Below are positions 1 to 6,174 of a stretch of 8,827 bases of DNA, piece after piece. The notes beneath the pieces are model-generated. The model was not told the DNA's origin, searched no databases, and saw only the letters and a program-made list of their open reading frames with translations. Both the position numbers and the translations under genes were made by a program. The stretch covers positions 1-8,827 of the forward strand of contig JAYTEX010000209.1 of assembly GCA_043734785.1 (NCBI GenBank), in the 5' to 3' direction. The number at the start of each line of letters is the position of its first letter. The first letter of the stretch is position 1. Source of the DNA: CAIKBL01 sp043734785. GTDB lineage: Bacteria; Pseudomonadota; Gammaproteobacteria; Ga0077536.

Positions 1-87
1 ACCAAGACCGTGGCCGAGATGCCTACGCTCACCGCCAAGGCCGCGCCGCGCAAGACCGGTACCGATGACGAGTGGACCAGCTTTTAA
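1..87 (+). CDS. Methyl-accepting chemotaxis protein, C-terminal end only (5' truncated by window)
   Basis: The window opens inside a reading frame of 28 codons that ends with TAA at 85-87. The tail is rich in Lys, Ala, Pro and Thr and finishes in D-E-W-T-S-F. A basic/Ala/Pro-rich flexible linker ending in x-W-x-x-F is the hallmark of chemoreceptors that tether CheR and CheB through a C-terminal pentapeptide (NWETF in E. coli Tar and Tsr). The adjacent cheR and cheB genes support this reading. The ligand-binding, membrane, HAMP and signalling domains all lie outside the window, so ligand and topology cannot be judged. CheW or another Che protein is a less likely alternative, because those do not normally end in such a linker plus pentapeptide. 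The receptor identity is inferred from this tail and the context only. Confidence 0.75.
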   Translation, partial: TKTVAEMPTLTAKAAPRKTGTDDEWTSF

Positions 88-152
88 TCTTTGGAGATAG
101 CCATGTTGCGATCGCTTCGTTCATCCCAGCAGGGGGTTTTTCAGAGGTTTCC

Positions 153-180
153 TAAAGCTTCACCACGCGGGTGGCGATAA
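153..180 (+). promoter_or_regulatory. Candidate sigma-28 (FliA) flagellar/chemotaxis promoter
   Basis: TAAAGCTT (153-160) is followed by GGCGATAA (173-180). The enterobacterial sigma-28 consensus is TAAAGTTT, 11 bases, GCCGATAA. The -35-like element matches 7 of 8 and the -10-like element 7 of 8, but the spacer is 12, one base longer than the optimum. It lies in the gap after the receptor stop and before the CheZ-like gene, where a promoter for the che transcription unit is expected. The start site would fall near 187, leaving roughly an 80-base leader before the ATG at 268. This is sequence matching only. Confidence 0.5.
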
Positions 181-258
181 CACCCCTGAACGCGAGCACT
201 CCCTGTTTGATCCGCCTTGGGCAGAGAGAAGGAGCAACGGAAACCGAATGCCAACAGC

Positions 259-262
259 GGAG
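259..262 (+). promoter_or_regulatory. Ribosome binding site deciding the CheZ-like start
   Basis: GGAG lies five bases before the ATG at 268. The in-frame TTG at 217 lacks a ribosome binding site, and the codons between the two run through purine-rich leader-like sequence. The ATG at 268 is therefore preferred. A second purine-rich AAGGAG at 229-234 is too far upstream for 268. Confidence 0.5.
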
Positions 263-267
263 CGCCC

Positions 268-741
268 ATGTTAGCCCAGGTCGCAGACAGTCCATCTGAG
301 GAGGTAGCCACGACGCTGCCCGTGCGTATGTCGCTCTTCGCCGCGACCGATCTGCAGGATCATTTAATGATCGCGAGCAACGATTTGGAGCGCCTGCAAG
401 GATTGCTCGACGACGCCAGCCAGACCTTGATGGGACATTTTCAGGGTGCCAGGCGGTATCTTCATCAGGCACTTTGCCAGGCGCAAGCGCAGCCAGACGC
501 GAGTGCTATCCGTGACGCACTGCAGACCCTTGGCGGGGCGATTACTTCACTGCAGTTCCAGGACATGGCGACGCAACTGATCGCGCACACGCGGCAGCGC
601 CTGCGCAACTGTGCCGACCGGCTGGCACGTGACGCCCTGTGCGACGACGAAGAGGACGTCGGTGTGATCGCCGACGTGCAGATGTGCCCCAACCCCGTGA
701 CCCAAGGCGAGATGGACGTAGGCTCAGTCGAACTGTTCTGA
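268..741 (+). CDS. cheZ: Short CheZ-like protein, probable CheY-P phosphatase
   Basis: This 157-residue soluble protein is predicted mostly helical. A first long helical segment spans about residues 25-72 and a second about 78-122, with an acidic linker (about 126-132) and a short C-terminal tail. In the second segment, L-Q-F-Q-D-M-A-T-Q (95-103) reproduces the CheZ active-site pattern, where E. coli has Q-D-F-Q-D-L-T-G-Q with catalytic Asp143 and Gln147. Here these would be D99 and Q103. The tail, ending M-D-V-G-S-V-E-L-F, resembles the E. coli CheZ C-terminal peptide that docks on phospho-CheY and also ends in an acidic-hydrophobic stretch closed by Phe. E. coli CheZ has 214 residues, so this is a reduced form. 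It is the first gene after the promoter candidate and lies 47 bases before cheY, which suits a CheY-P phosphatase. Overall similarity is low, so an uncharacterised chemotaxis helper remains possible. Confidence 0.6.
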   Translation: MLAQVADSPSEEVATTLPVRMSLFAATDLQDHLMIASNDLERLQGLLDDASQTLMGHFQGARRYLHQALCQAQAQPDASAIRDALQTLGGAITSLQFQDMATQLIAHTRQRLRNCADRLARDALCDDEEDVGVIADVQMCPNPVTQGEMDVGSVELF

Positions 742-788
742 ACAATCCGCGATCCCACCAAAGTTCCGCCCCGAACCGGAGAACGACG

Positions 789-1151
789 ATGCACTCGATT
801 CTTGCTGTTGACGATTCGATTTCAATGCGCCAGATGGTGACCTTTACCCTGGAGAGCGCCGGGTTCAACGTGGTGGAGGCGGTGGACGGCCAGGATGCTT
901 TGGACAAGGCCAACCAGTGCGATTTCAGTTTAGTGCTGACCGACCAGAACATGCCGCGGTTGGATGGGATCGGCCTGACCAAGAAGCTTCGCGATAACCC
1001 CAAGTTTAAACACACGCCGATCTTGATCCTCACCACCGAGTCCGGGGACGCCATGAAGCAGGCCGGGCGCGCGGCGGGCGCCACGGGCTGGATGGTCAAA
1101 CCTTTCGATTCCGCCAAGCTGATTGAAGTGATTAGGAAGGTCATCCGCTGA
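789..1151 (+). CDS. cheY: Chemotaxis response regulator CheY
   Basis: This 120-residue stand-alone receiver domain has no output domain, the normal CheY length. It carries signals from CheA to the flagellar motor switch (FliM) when phosphorylated. Visible residues are the acidic pocket D8 and D9, phospho-acceptor D52 in L-T-D-Q-N-M-P, T82 followed by T83-E84 in L-T-T-E-S, and K104 in the V-K-P-F motif. The residue aligned with E. coli Tyr106 is Trp (W101 in G-W-M-V-K-P-F). The frame stays open upstream, but the ATG at 789 is chosen because GGAG at 778-781 sits seven bases before it and the receiver fold starts immediately. It lies between the CheZ-like gene and cheA, 34 bases before the latter, consistent with one operon. 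A CheY that only competes for phosphate as a sink cannot be excluded from sequence alone. Confidence 0.95.
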   Translation: MHSILAVDDSISMRQMVTFTLESAGFNVVEAVDGQDALDKANQCDFSLVLTDQNMPRLDGIGLTKKLRDNPKFKHTPILILTTESGDAMKQAGRAAGATGWMVKPFDSAKLIEVIRKVIR

Positions 1152-1185
1152 TCCGCGCGCCAACCAAGAATTCCGGAGCCAATAT

Positions 1186-3282
1186 ATGAATACCACGAGC
1201 AGCGAAAGCGCCAGCCAGTCCATGGGTATGGACCTCACCGAGTTCTACGGGATCTTCTTCGAGGAAGCCGGTGAGAACCTGGACAGCATGGAAAAGAAAC
1301 TCCTTGAAATTGACCTCGCTGCGGCGAACGACGAAGAGCTGAACGCCATCTTTCGCTGCGCGCACTCGGTCAAGGGCGGCGCGGCAACCTTCGGCTTTGC
1401 CGATGTCGCGGCCCTCACCCACGAGATGGAAACCCTGCTCGACCTGCTCCGTCGCCGCAAACTCGTCGCCACCCCGTTGATGGTGGATGTACTGCTGCAA
1501 GCGGGCGATGCCTTGCGCGCACAACTGACACGCCATCAGAACAGTGGCGAAGGTGACCTGATCGATACCAGCGCGTTGCTCGCTGACATCCGCGCGCTGG
1601 CAGCCGGCAAAGGGTCGGCCGCAGCAGCCACGGGCACGATCTCCGGCGGCGTCCTAACGGCAGAATCTGTCGCCGATACCGCCGCTGGCGAGCGCCATCT
1701 GGAACTCGTCGTGGGCCCCCTGGCCCTGCTGAATCAGGCTGATAGCCTGGTCGAATTGTTCAGCGAAATCGTCGATCTTGGCACTATCGAGCCGTTGGAC
1801 GGTGGGGTGGCTGAGGAGGGTATCCGTCGCTTCAAAATTATCACCCTCAGCAGTGACAGCGAACTGCTGGCGCTGTTTGGGTGCCACGTCAATCGCGAGC
1901 AGGTTAAGTTACTGCCCTTAGGGCCGGGCTTTGGTTTCCACCTGGGGGCGCCTGGCGCGCCGCCGCGCGAGCCGGACGATACCAGTTTCGGCTTTTTCGA
2001 CGACGCCCCGGGGGCACCCGGTGGCACCGCGACTGACGTCGTCACCCCTGCGGCATCGGTACCCGGCCCACTGGCCAATGCGCCGATCAAGGCGGGTGCG
2101 GCGCCCGCTGCCGCGACTGAAGCCGCGACCTTGCGGGTCTCGGTCGAGAAGGTGGATCAACTGATCAACCTGGTCGGCGAACTGGTCATCACCCAGGCCA
2201 TGCTCGCGCAAACCAGCGCCAACGTTGACTCGGGGCTCTACCAGCAGATCGCCGCCGTGCTGGCCGACCTCGACCGTAACACGCGCGACCTGCAACAGGC
2301 GGTGATGTCGATCCGAATGATTCCGATGTCCATTGTGTTCAGCCGTTTCCCGCGCATGCTGCGCGACCTGGCGGGCAAGCTCGGCAAGAAGGTCGAGTTT
2401 GCGACCCAAGGTGAGGCGACCGAACTGGACAAGGGCCTGGTGGAAAAAATTACCGATCCCTTAACGCACCTGGTGCGCAATTCCTGCGACCACGGGATTG
2501 AATTGCCCGCAGAACGTTTGGCTAAAGGCAAGCCAGAGACCGGTACGCTCACCTTGATCGCCTCGCACCAAGGTGGCTCGATCGTCATTGAGGTGCGTGA
2601 TGACGGCAAGGGACTGTCGCGCGAAAAGCTGATTAAAAAGGCGCGCGAACGCGGCATTAGCGCGCCGGACTCGATGAGTGATTCCGAGGTCTGGAGCCTG
2701 ATTTTCGCGCCCGGCTTTTCCACCGCTGAAGTCGTGACCGATGTGTCGGGTCGCGGCGTAGGCATGGATGTGGTGAAGAAAAACATCACTGCTTTGGGCG
2801 GTACGGTGGACATCGAATCGACCGAAGGTGTTGGCATGAGCGTGAAGGTGCGATTGCCGCTGACCTTGGCCATCATGGACACCATGTCGGTTGGCGTAGG
2901 CGCCGAGTGCTACATCCTGCCGCTGTCGTCGGTGGTTGAATCGTTTCTGCTCACCGCCAACAAGCTCAAGAGTATTGGTGGCAGCGGCCGTGTGGTGCAG
3001 GTGCGCGACGAGTTTCTGCCGGTCATCGAACTCGAACGCGTGTTCGATGTGCCGCGCCACGGCGACGAACCCGCCAGTGCCATCATGGTGGTAGTGGAGA
3101 GCGACGGCGCTCGCATGGGGTTGTTGGTGGACGAACTGCTAGCCCAACAACAGGTGGTAGTGAAGAACCTCGAGTCCAACTATCGCAAGGTGCAGCATGT
3201 TTCGGGTGCCACCATTATGGGCGACGGGCGGGTCGCGCTGATCCTGGATGTCGCCTCGTTAGTGCGCCGTTCGCGGCATTGA
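1186..3282 (+). CDS. cheA: Chemotaxis sensor histidine kinase CheA
   Basis: This 698-residue cytoplasmic kinase autophosphorylates under receptor control and passes phosphate to CheY and CheB. The P1 (HPt) domain spans about 15-140, with H60 in A-H-S-V-K-G-G. Residues about 171-245 look like a beta-alpha-beta-beta-alpha-beta module in the P2 position (response-regulator docking). A Gly/Ala/Pro-rich linker spans about 251-312. P3 dimerisation starts near 315 (L-I-N-L-V-G-E-L). The P4 ATPase shows the N box (N432 to H436), G1 (D472-D-G-K-G), F box (F507-A-P-G-F) and G2 (G522-R-G-V-G). P5, the CheW-like domain, runs from about 560 to the end. Length and order match ordinary CheA, with a single P1. 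GGAG at 1175-1178 lies seven bases before the ATG. An 87-base gap separates it from cheR. No key residue is missing. Confidence 0.98.
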   Translation: MNTTSSESASQSMGMDLTEFYGIFFEEAGENLDSMEKKLLEIDLAAANDEELNAIFRCAHSVKGGAATFGFADVAALTHEMETLLDLLRRRKLVATPLMVDVLLQAGDALRAQLTRHQNSGEGDLIDTSALLADIRALAAGKGSAAAATGTISGGVLTAESVADTAAGERHLELVVGPLALLNQADSLVELFSEIVDLGTIEPLDGGVAEEGIRRFKIITLSSDSELLALFGCHVNREQVKLLPLGPGFGFHLGAPGAPPREPDDTSFGFFDDAPGAPGGTATDVVTPAASVPGPLANAPIKAGAAPAAATEAATLRVSVEKVDQLINLVGELVITQAMLAQTSANVDSGLYQQIAAVLADLDRNTRDLQQAVMSIRMIPMSIVFSRFPRMLRDLAGKLGKKVEFATQGEATELDKGLVEKITDPLTHLVRNSCDHGIELPAERLAKGKPETGTLTLIASHQGGSIVIEVRDDGKGLSREKLIKKARERGISAPDSMSDSEVWSLIFAPGFSTAEVVTDVSGRGVGMDVVKKNITALGGTVDIESTEGVGMSVKVRLPLTLAIMDTMSVGVGAECYILPLSSVVESFLLTANKLKSIGGSGRVVQVRDEFLPVIELERVFDVPRHGDEPASAIMVVVESDGARMGLLVDELLAQQQVVVKNLESNYRKVQHVSGATIMGDGRVALILDVASLVRRSRH

Positions 3283-3369
3283 TGCGCGGGTCTGAGCCCA
3301 GATGGTCACTGAACCGCCAGCGCCCCCCTGCCGAGGTATCCGGCATCGGTATGGAAATATAACCACCGC

Positions 3370-4227
3370 ATGAACGCCGCTCAGTCATCAACCAAAGCGC
3401 AGGATCAAGCGCGCGAGCAGGAATTCACTTTTGACGCCGCCGACTTCGAGCGCGTGCGCCAGCTCATTTACAAACGCGCGGGCATCAGCCTGCATCAGGG
3501 TAAGCAGGCGATGGTTTACAGCCGCGTGTCGCGCCGGCTGCGGGAGGTCGGCGAGAGCTCCTTCGGCAGTTATTTGCAGTGGCTGGAGCAGGCGACGGGT
3601 GCGCAGGCCGAGGAGGAGTGGCAGGAGTTCGTCAATTGCTTGACGACCAATTTGACTGCGTTCTTCCGCGAGGAGCATCACTTTCCCGTGCTGGCATCGG
3701 AGTTGACCAAACGCCGCGGCCACCACACGCGTATCTGGTGCAACGCTGCCTCCACCGGCGAAGAGCCGTACTCGCTTGCGATGACCGTGATTGAGGCGCT
3801 TGGCGCCAATGCTGATGTCAACATCATTTGCAGTGATATCGATACCAAGGTACTCGCCAAGGCCGCACGCGGCATCTATCCAGCCAATTCGCGCGGGCTC
3901 AGCCCCGAGCGCTTGCGCCTGCATTTCTTACGCGGTACGGGCGTCAATCAAGGCGCGATCCGGGTCAGGCACGAACTGCAGCGGCTGGTCGAGTTCCGCG
4001 CCTTCAATTTAATGGATGCGCAATGGTCGCTGGGCGAGCCCTTCGATATCGTGTTCTGTCGCAACGTGATGATCTATTTCGACAAGGCGACGCAGGAACG
4101 CGTGCTGCACGGCATGCATCGTGTGCTGCACCCGCACGGCTTGCTGTTTGCCGGACACTCTGAAAATTTTGCCGCCTCGAGAGACCTGTTCCGCCTGCGC
4201 GGCAAGACGGTGTACGAGCGCATCTGA
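3370..4227 (+). CDS. cheR: Chemotaxis receptor methyltransferase CheR (pentapeptide-tethered type)
   Basis: This 285-residue enzyme uses S-adenosylmethionine to methylate glutamates of chemoreceptors for adaptation. An N-terminal helical domain (about 18-90) is followed by T-N-L-T-A-F-F-R-E (93-101). The SAM-binding core has A-A-S-T-G-E-E-P-Y-S (126-135), C-S-D-I-D-T (154-159), F-C-R-N-V-M-I-Y-F (229-237) and A-G-H-S-E-N-F (261-267). Residues 189-203 (G-T-G-V-N-Q-G-A-I-R-V-R-H-E-L) closely resemble the E. coli CheR beta-subdomain that binds the receptor pentapeptide, matching the E-W-T-S-F receptor tail at the window's left edge. The start is fixed by an in-frame stop at 3310-3312 with no other usual start codon between it and 3370. 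No good ribosome binding site precedes it; the nearest is GGAAA around 3353-3357, about 12 bases away. The stop TGA overlaps the cheD ATG by one base. Confidence 0.96.
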   Translation: MNAAQSSTKAQDQAREQEFTFDAADFERVRQLIYKRAGISLHQGKQAMVYSRVSRRLREVGESSFGSYLQWLEQATGAQAEEEWQEFVNCLTTNLTAFFREEHHFPVLASELTKRRGHHTRIWCNAASTGEEPYSLAMTVIEALGANADVNIICSDIDTKVLAKAARGIYPANSRGLSPERLRLHFLRGTGVNQGAIRVRHELQRLVEFRAFNLMDAQWSLGEPFDIVFCRNVMIYFDKATQERVLHGMHRVLHPHGLLFAGHSENFAASRDLFRLRGKTVYERI

Positions 4228-4901
4228 TGGCATCCGGAACCACCGTGGTGACCCGTTCATCAGCTGAAAGCACGGCGGGCGCCCCCGATTCCGGGCGCTT
4301 GCGCCAACTCAAGGCGCAAGCGCGCAAGCCCGGCGAGGCCTCGTTTTTCTGGTATGAGCCGCACTTCCAATGCGAGGCGGTGAAGGTGCTGCCCGGCGAG
4401 TACTTCGTGGCCAACGAAGACATCCCCATCATGACGACCTTGGGCTCCTGTATTGCCGCCTGCCTGTGGGATCGCACCAGCGGTGTCGGCGGCTTGAATC
4501 ATTTTATGTTGCCCGATGGCGTTGGCGAAAATGGCCGTTACGGTGCGTACGCGATGGAACTATTGATCAACGAGATGATGCAACGTGGCGCGTCGCGCAG
4601 GTCTTTGGAGGCCAAGATTTTTGGTGGCGGCCAGGTGATCAGCGGCATGGAGACCATGAACATTGGCGAGCGCAATACCCGTTTCGTACTTGATTATCTG
4701 CGCACCGAACGCATTCCCGTGGTGAGCAAGGATGTGCTCGATGTGTACCCGCGAAAAGTGTGTTTTCTGCCCGCCAGCGGCAAGGCCATGGTTAAGCGAC
4801 TGGCGTCGACCAATACCGCTGTCCTGCTGGCGCAGGAACGCGCGGCGGCCCGGCAGGCGGCGCCGGTCATCGCGATTGGCGGCTCGGTCGATCTATTTTG
4901 A
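4227..4901 (+). CDS. cheD: Chemoreceptor glutamine deamidase CheD
   Basis: This 224-residue protein deamidates receptor glutamines to glutamates, creating methylation sites. In Bacillus, CheD also works with CheC. After a low-complexity N-terminus (1-40), the fold begins at about residue 45 (C-E-A-V-K-V-L-P-G-E-Y-F-V). The catalytic Cys is C75 in T-T-L-G-S-C, the His is H92 in L-N-H-F-M-L-P, and the Thr is T70 or T71 just before the Cys. I-F-G-G-G-Q (131-136), I-G-E-R-N (146-150) and a following V-S-K-D-V-L (166-171) region complete the family pattern. The ATG at 4227 overlaps the cheR TGA (TGATG), suggesting translational coupling. The last six residues, G-S-V-D-L-F, nearly match those of the CheZ-like protein in this cluster (G-S-V-E-L-F). 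No cheC is visible, so the partner of this tail is open. Confidence 0.95.
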   Translation: MASGTTVVTRSSAESTAGAPDSGRLRQLKAQARKPGEASFFWYEPHFQCEAVKVLPGEYFVANEDIPIMTTLGSCIAACLWDRTSGVGGLNHFMLPDGVGENGRYGAYAMELLINEMMQRGASRRSLEAKIFGGGQVISGMETMNIGERNTRFVLDYLRTERIPVVSKDVLDVYPRKVCFLPASGKAMVKRLASTNTAVLLAQERAAARQAAPVIAIGGSVDLF

Positions 4902-4954
4902 AATTATGCTAAGGCTTCGCGCGCAAATAACTTTGTCATGGTAGTTGGAGTGAC

Positions 4955-5004
4955 ATCGAAAATTCCCAGCTGAAGAACACGGCAGTTGACAACTTAATTT
5001 CGAT
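4955..5004. repeat. Inverted repeat in the cheD-cheB gap
   Basis: ATCGAAA (4955-4961) is exactly complementary to TTTCGAT (4998-5004). Allowing one bulged base, the stem extends to nine pairs with AT-rich inner bases. It lies ten bases before the cheB ribosome binding site (AAGGAG, 5014-5019) in a 127-base gap (4902-5028), the longest inside the che run. It could form a leader hairpin or be an operator. I see no convincing -35/-10 pair in this gap; a TTGACA at 4986-4991 has no matching -10. Confidence 0.25.
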
Positions 5005-5028
5005 CAGCCTCCCAAGGAGCGAACGATA

Positions 5029-6111
5029 ATGACCAAAATCCGCGTACTGGTGGTGGACGACTCTGCATTGGTGCGGAGCCTCCTCGCCGAGATTATTAAC
5101 CGGCAACCGGACATGCAGTGTATCGGCGCCGCGCCCGATCCGTTCGTCGCCCGCGAGATGATCCGTGATCTCAATCCCGATGTACTCACACTGGACGTGG
5201 AAATGCCGCGCATGGACGGCATTGATTTCCTGTCCAGGCTGATGCGCCTGCGACCGATGCCGGTGGTGATGGTGTCCACCCTCACCGAGCATGGTGCGGA
5301 GGTGACGATGCGTGCGCTCGAGCTGGGCGCGATAGATTTTGTCGCTAAACCGAAGATTGGTGTGGCTGATGGGTTGCGCCTGCTGGCCGAGGATATTACC
5401 GAGAAGGTGCGGATTGCCGCCAAGGCACGTATCCGCAAGCCACCGACGAATGAAGCGGGCACCCACGCTACCGCCCGTCCAGCAGCGGCGCCGGCATCCG
5501 TGGGCCGGCTTTCGACGGAGAAAATCATCTTTATTGGCGCGTCCACCGGCGGCACAGAAGCGACCAAAGAAGTGCTGCTGGGCCTGCCACACGACGCGCC
5601 AGCGGTCATGATCACCCAGCACATGCCGCCCGGTTTTACGCTGAGTTATTCGACGCGGTTGAACGGGCTGTGCCGGATCGCAGTAAAAGAAGCCAGCGAT
5701 GGCGAACGTGTGTTGCCTGGCCATGCCTACATCGCACCGGGCGGGTTTCATCTGAGCGTCGATCGTTGCGGCGCGAACTATGTCGCCCGGGTGAGCGATA
5801 GCGATCCGGTGAACCGCCATAAACCTTCCGTGGAAGTGCTCTTCGAGTCGGCCGCGCGCGTGGTCGGTCGTAATGCGCTGGGCGTGATGCTCACGGGCAT
5901 GGGCGGTGATGGCGCGCAGGGGATGAAACACATGCGCGATGCCGGTAGCTGGAATCTGGTGCAGGACGAGGCGAGCTGCGTGGTCTTTGGTATGCCGCGC
6001 GAAGCGATCGCCGCGGGCGCGGCGAACGAGGTGCTGCCGCTGTGCGAGATTGCGCCCAAGCTTCTCGAGCGCCTGCGCCGGACAGCGGGTGGCGCGGCCA
6101 ACCGACTGTGA
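5029..6111 (+). CDS. cheB: Chemotaxis receptor methylesterase/deamidase CheB
   Basis: This 360-residue response regulator demethylates receptor glutamyl methyl esters (and can deamidate) when phosphorylated by CheA. The receiver domain (about 1-125) has D10 and D11, phospho-acceptor D56 in L-D-V-E-M-P, T84 in M-V-S-T-L-T, and K107 in V-A-K-P-K. A Pro/Ala/Thr-rich linker spans about 135-160. The esterase domain (about 163-350) has the catalytic Ser S172 in G-A-S-T-G-G, H198 in T-Q-H-M-P, and D294 in M-G-G-D-G-A, each eight positions later than the E. coli triad S164, H190, D286. H264-K-P-S-V-E-V-L-F is also conserved. AAGGAG at 5014-5019 lies nine bases before the ATG, the strongest ribosome binding site in the cluster. 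A 127-base gap from cheD leaves room for separate regulation. Length is normal and no defect is seen. Confidence 0.97.
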   Translation: MTKIRVLVVDDSALVRSLLAEIINRQPDMQCIGAAPDPFVAREMIRDLNPDVLTLDVEMPRMDGIDFLSRLMRLRPMPVVMVSTLTEHGAEVTMRALELGAIDFVAKPKIGVADGLRLLAEDITEKVRIAAKARIRKPPTNEAGTHATARPAAAPASVGRLSTEKIIFIGASTGGTEATKEVLLGLPHDAPAVMITQHMPPGFTLSYSTRLNGLCRIAVKEASDGERVLPGHAYIAPGGFHLSVDRCGANYVARVSDSDPVNRHKPSVEVLFESAARVVGRNALGVMLTGMGGDGAQGMKHMRDAGSWNLVQDEASCVVFGMPREAIAAGAANEVLPLCEIAPKLLERLRRTAGGAANRL

Positions 6112-6140
6112 CCGGACAATGTGAATGAACACGGTATTCT

Positions 6141-6167
6141 TAAAGATACCTGTCCCGATCCCGCTAA
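6141..6167 (+). promoter_or_regulatory. Candidate sigma-28 (FliA) promoter of the HDOD gene
   Basis: TAAAGATA (6141-6148), 11 bases, then CCCGCTAA (6160-6167) fits the sigma-28 architecture with exact spacing. Each half matches the consensus at 6 of 8 positions. The expected start site falls around 6174, essentially on the ATG of the HDOD gene at 6175. The -35 half also overlaps an imperfect palindrome, GGTAT/ATACC (6133-6137 and 6146-6150). This is sequence matching only and is weaker than the match at 153-180. Confidence 0.4.
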
Positions 6168-6174
6168 CTGATCA

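Noticed and set aside
123..141. CCC-AGCA-GGG followed by five T, resembling an intrinsic terminator after the receptor gene
   Set aside because: The stem is only three to four base pairs, too short to support.
103..180. 25-codon reading frame with GGAG (93-96) at proper distance from its ATG, just after the receptor stop
   Set aside because: No recognisable family, no membrane or structural signal, and its end coincides with the sigma-28-like promoter. It may be a relic or chance. Kept out of the feature list.
217..267. TTG at 217 as start of the CheZ-like protein
   Set aside because: No ribosome binding site before it, and the added 17 residues look like translated leader. ATG 268 with GGAG is better.
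639..788. Upstream in-frame extension of CheY
   Set aside because: It overlaps the CheZ-like gene in another frame, is Arg-rich shadow sequence, and the ATG at 789 has a good ribosome binding site.
4986..4991. TTGACA in the cheD-cheB gap as a sigma-70 -35 box
   Set aside because: No -10-like hexamer at 16-18 bases downstream.
4936..6132. Long minus-strand open frame opposite cheB
   Set aside because: His/Arg-rich shadow of cheB in GC-rich DNA with no family features. cheB on the other strand is unambiguous.
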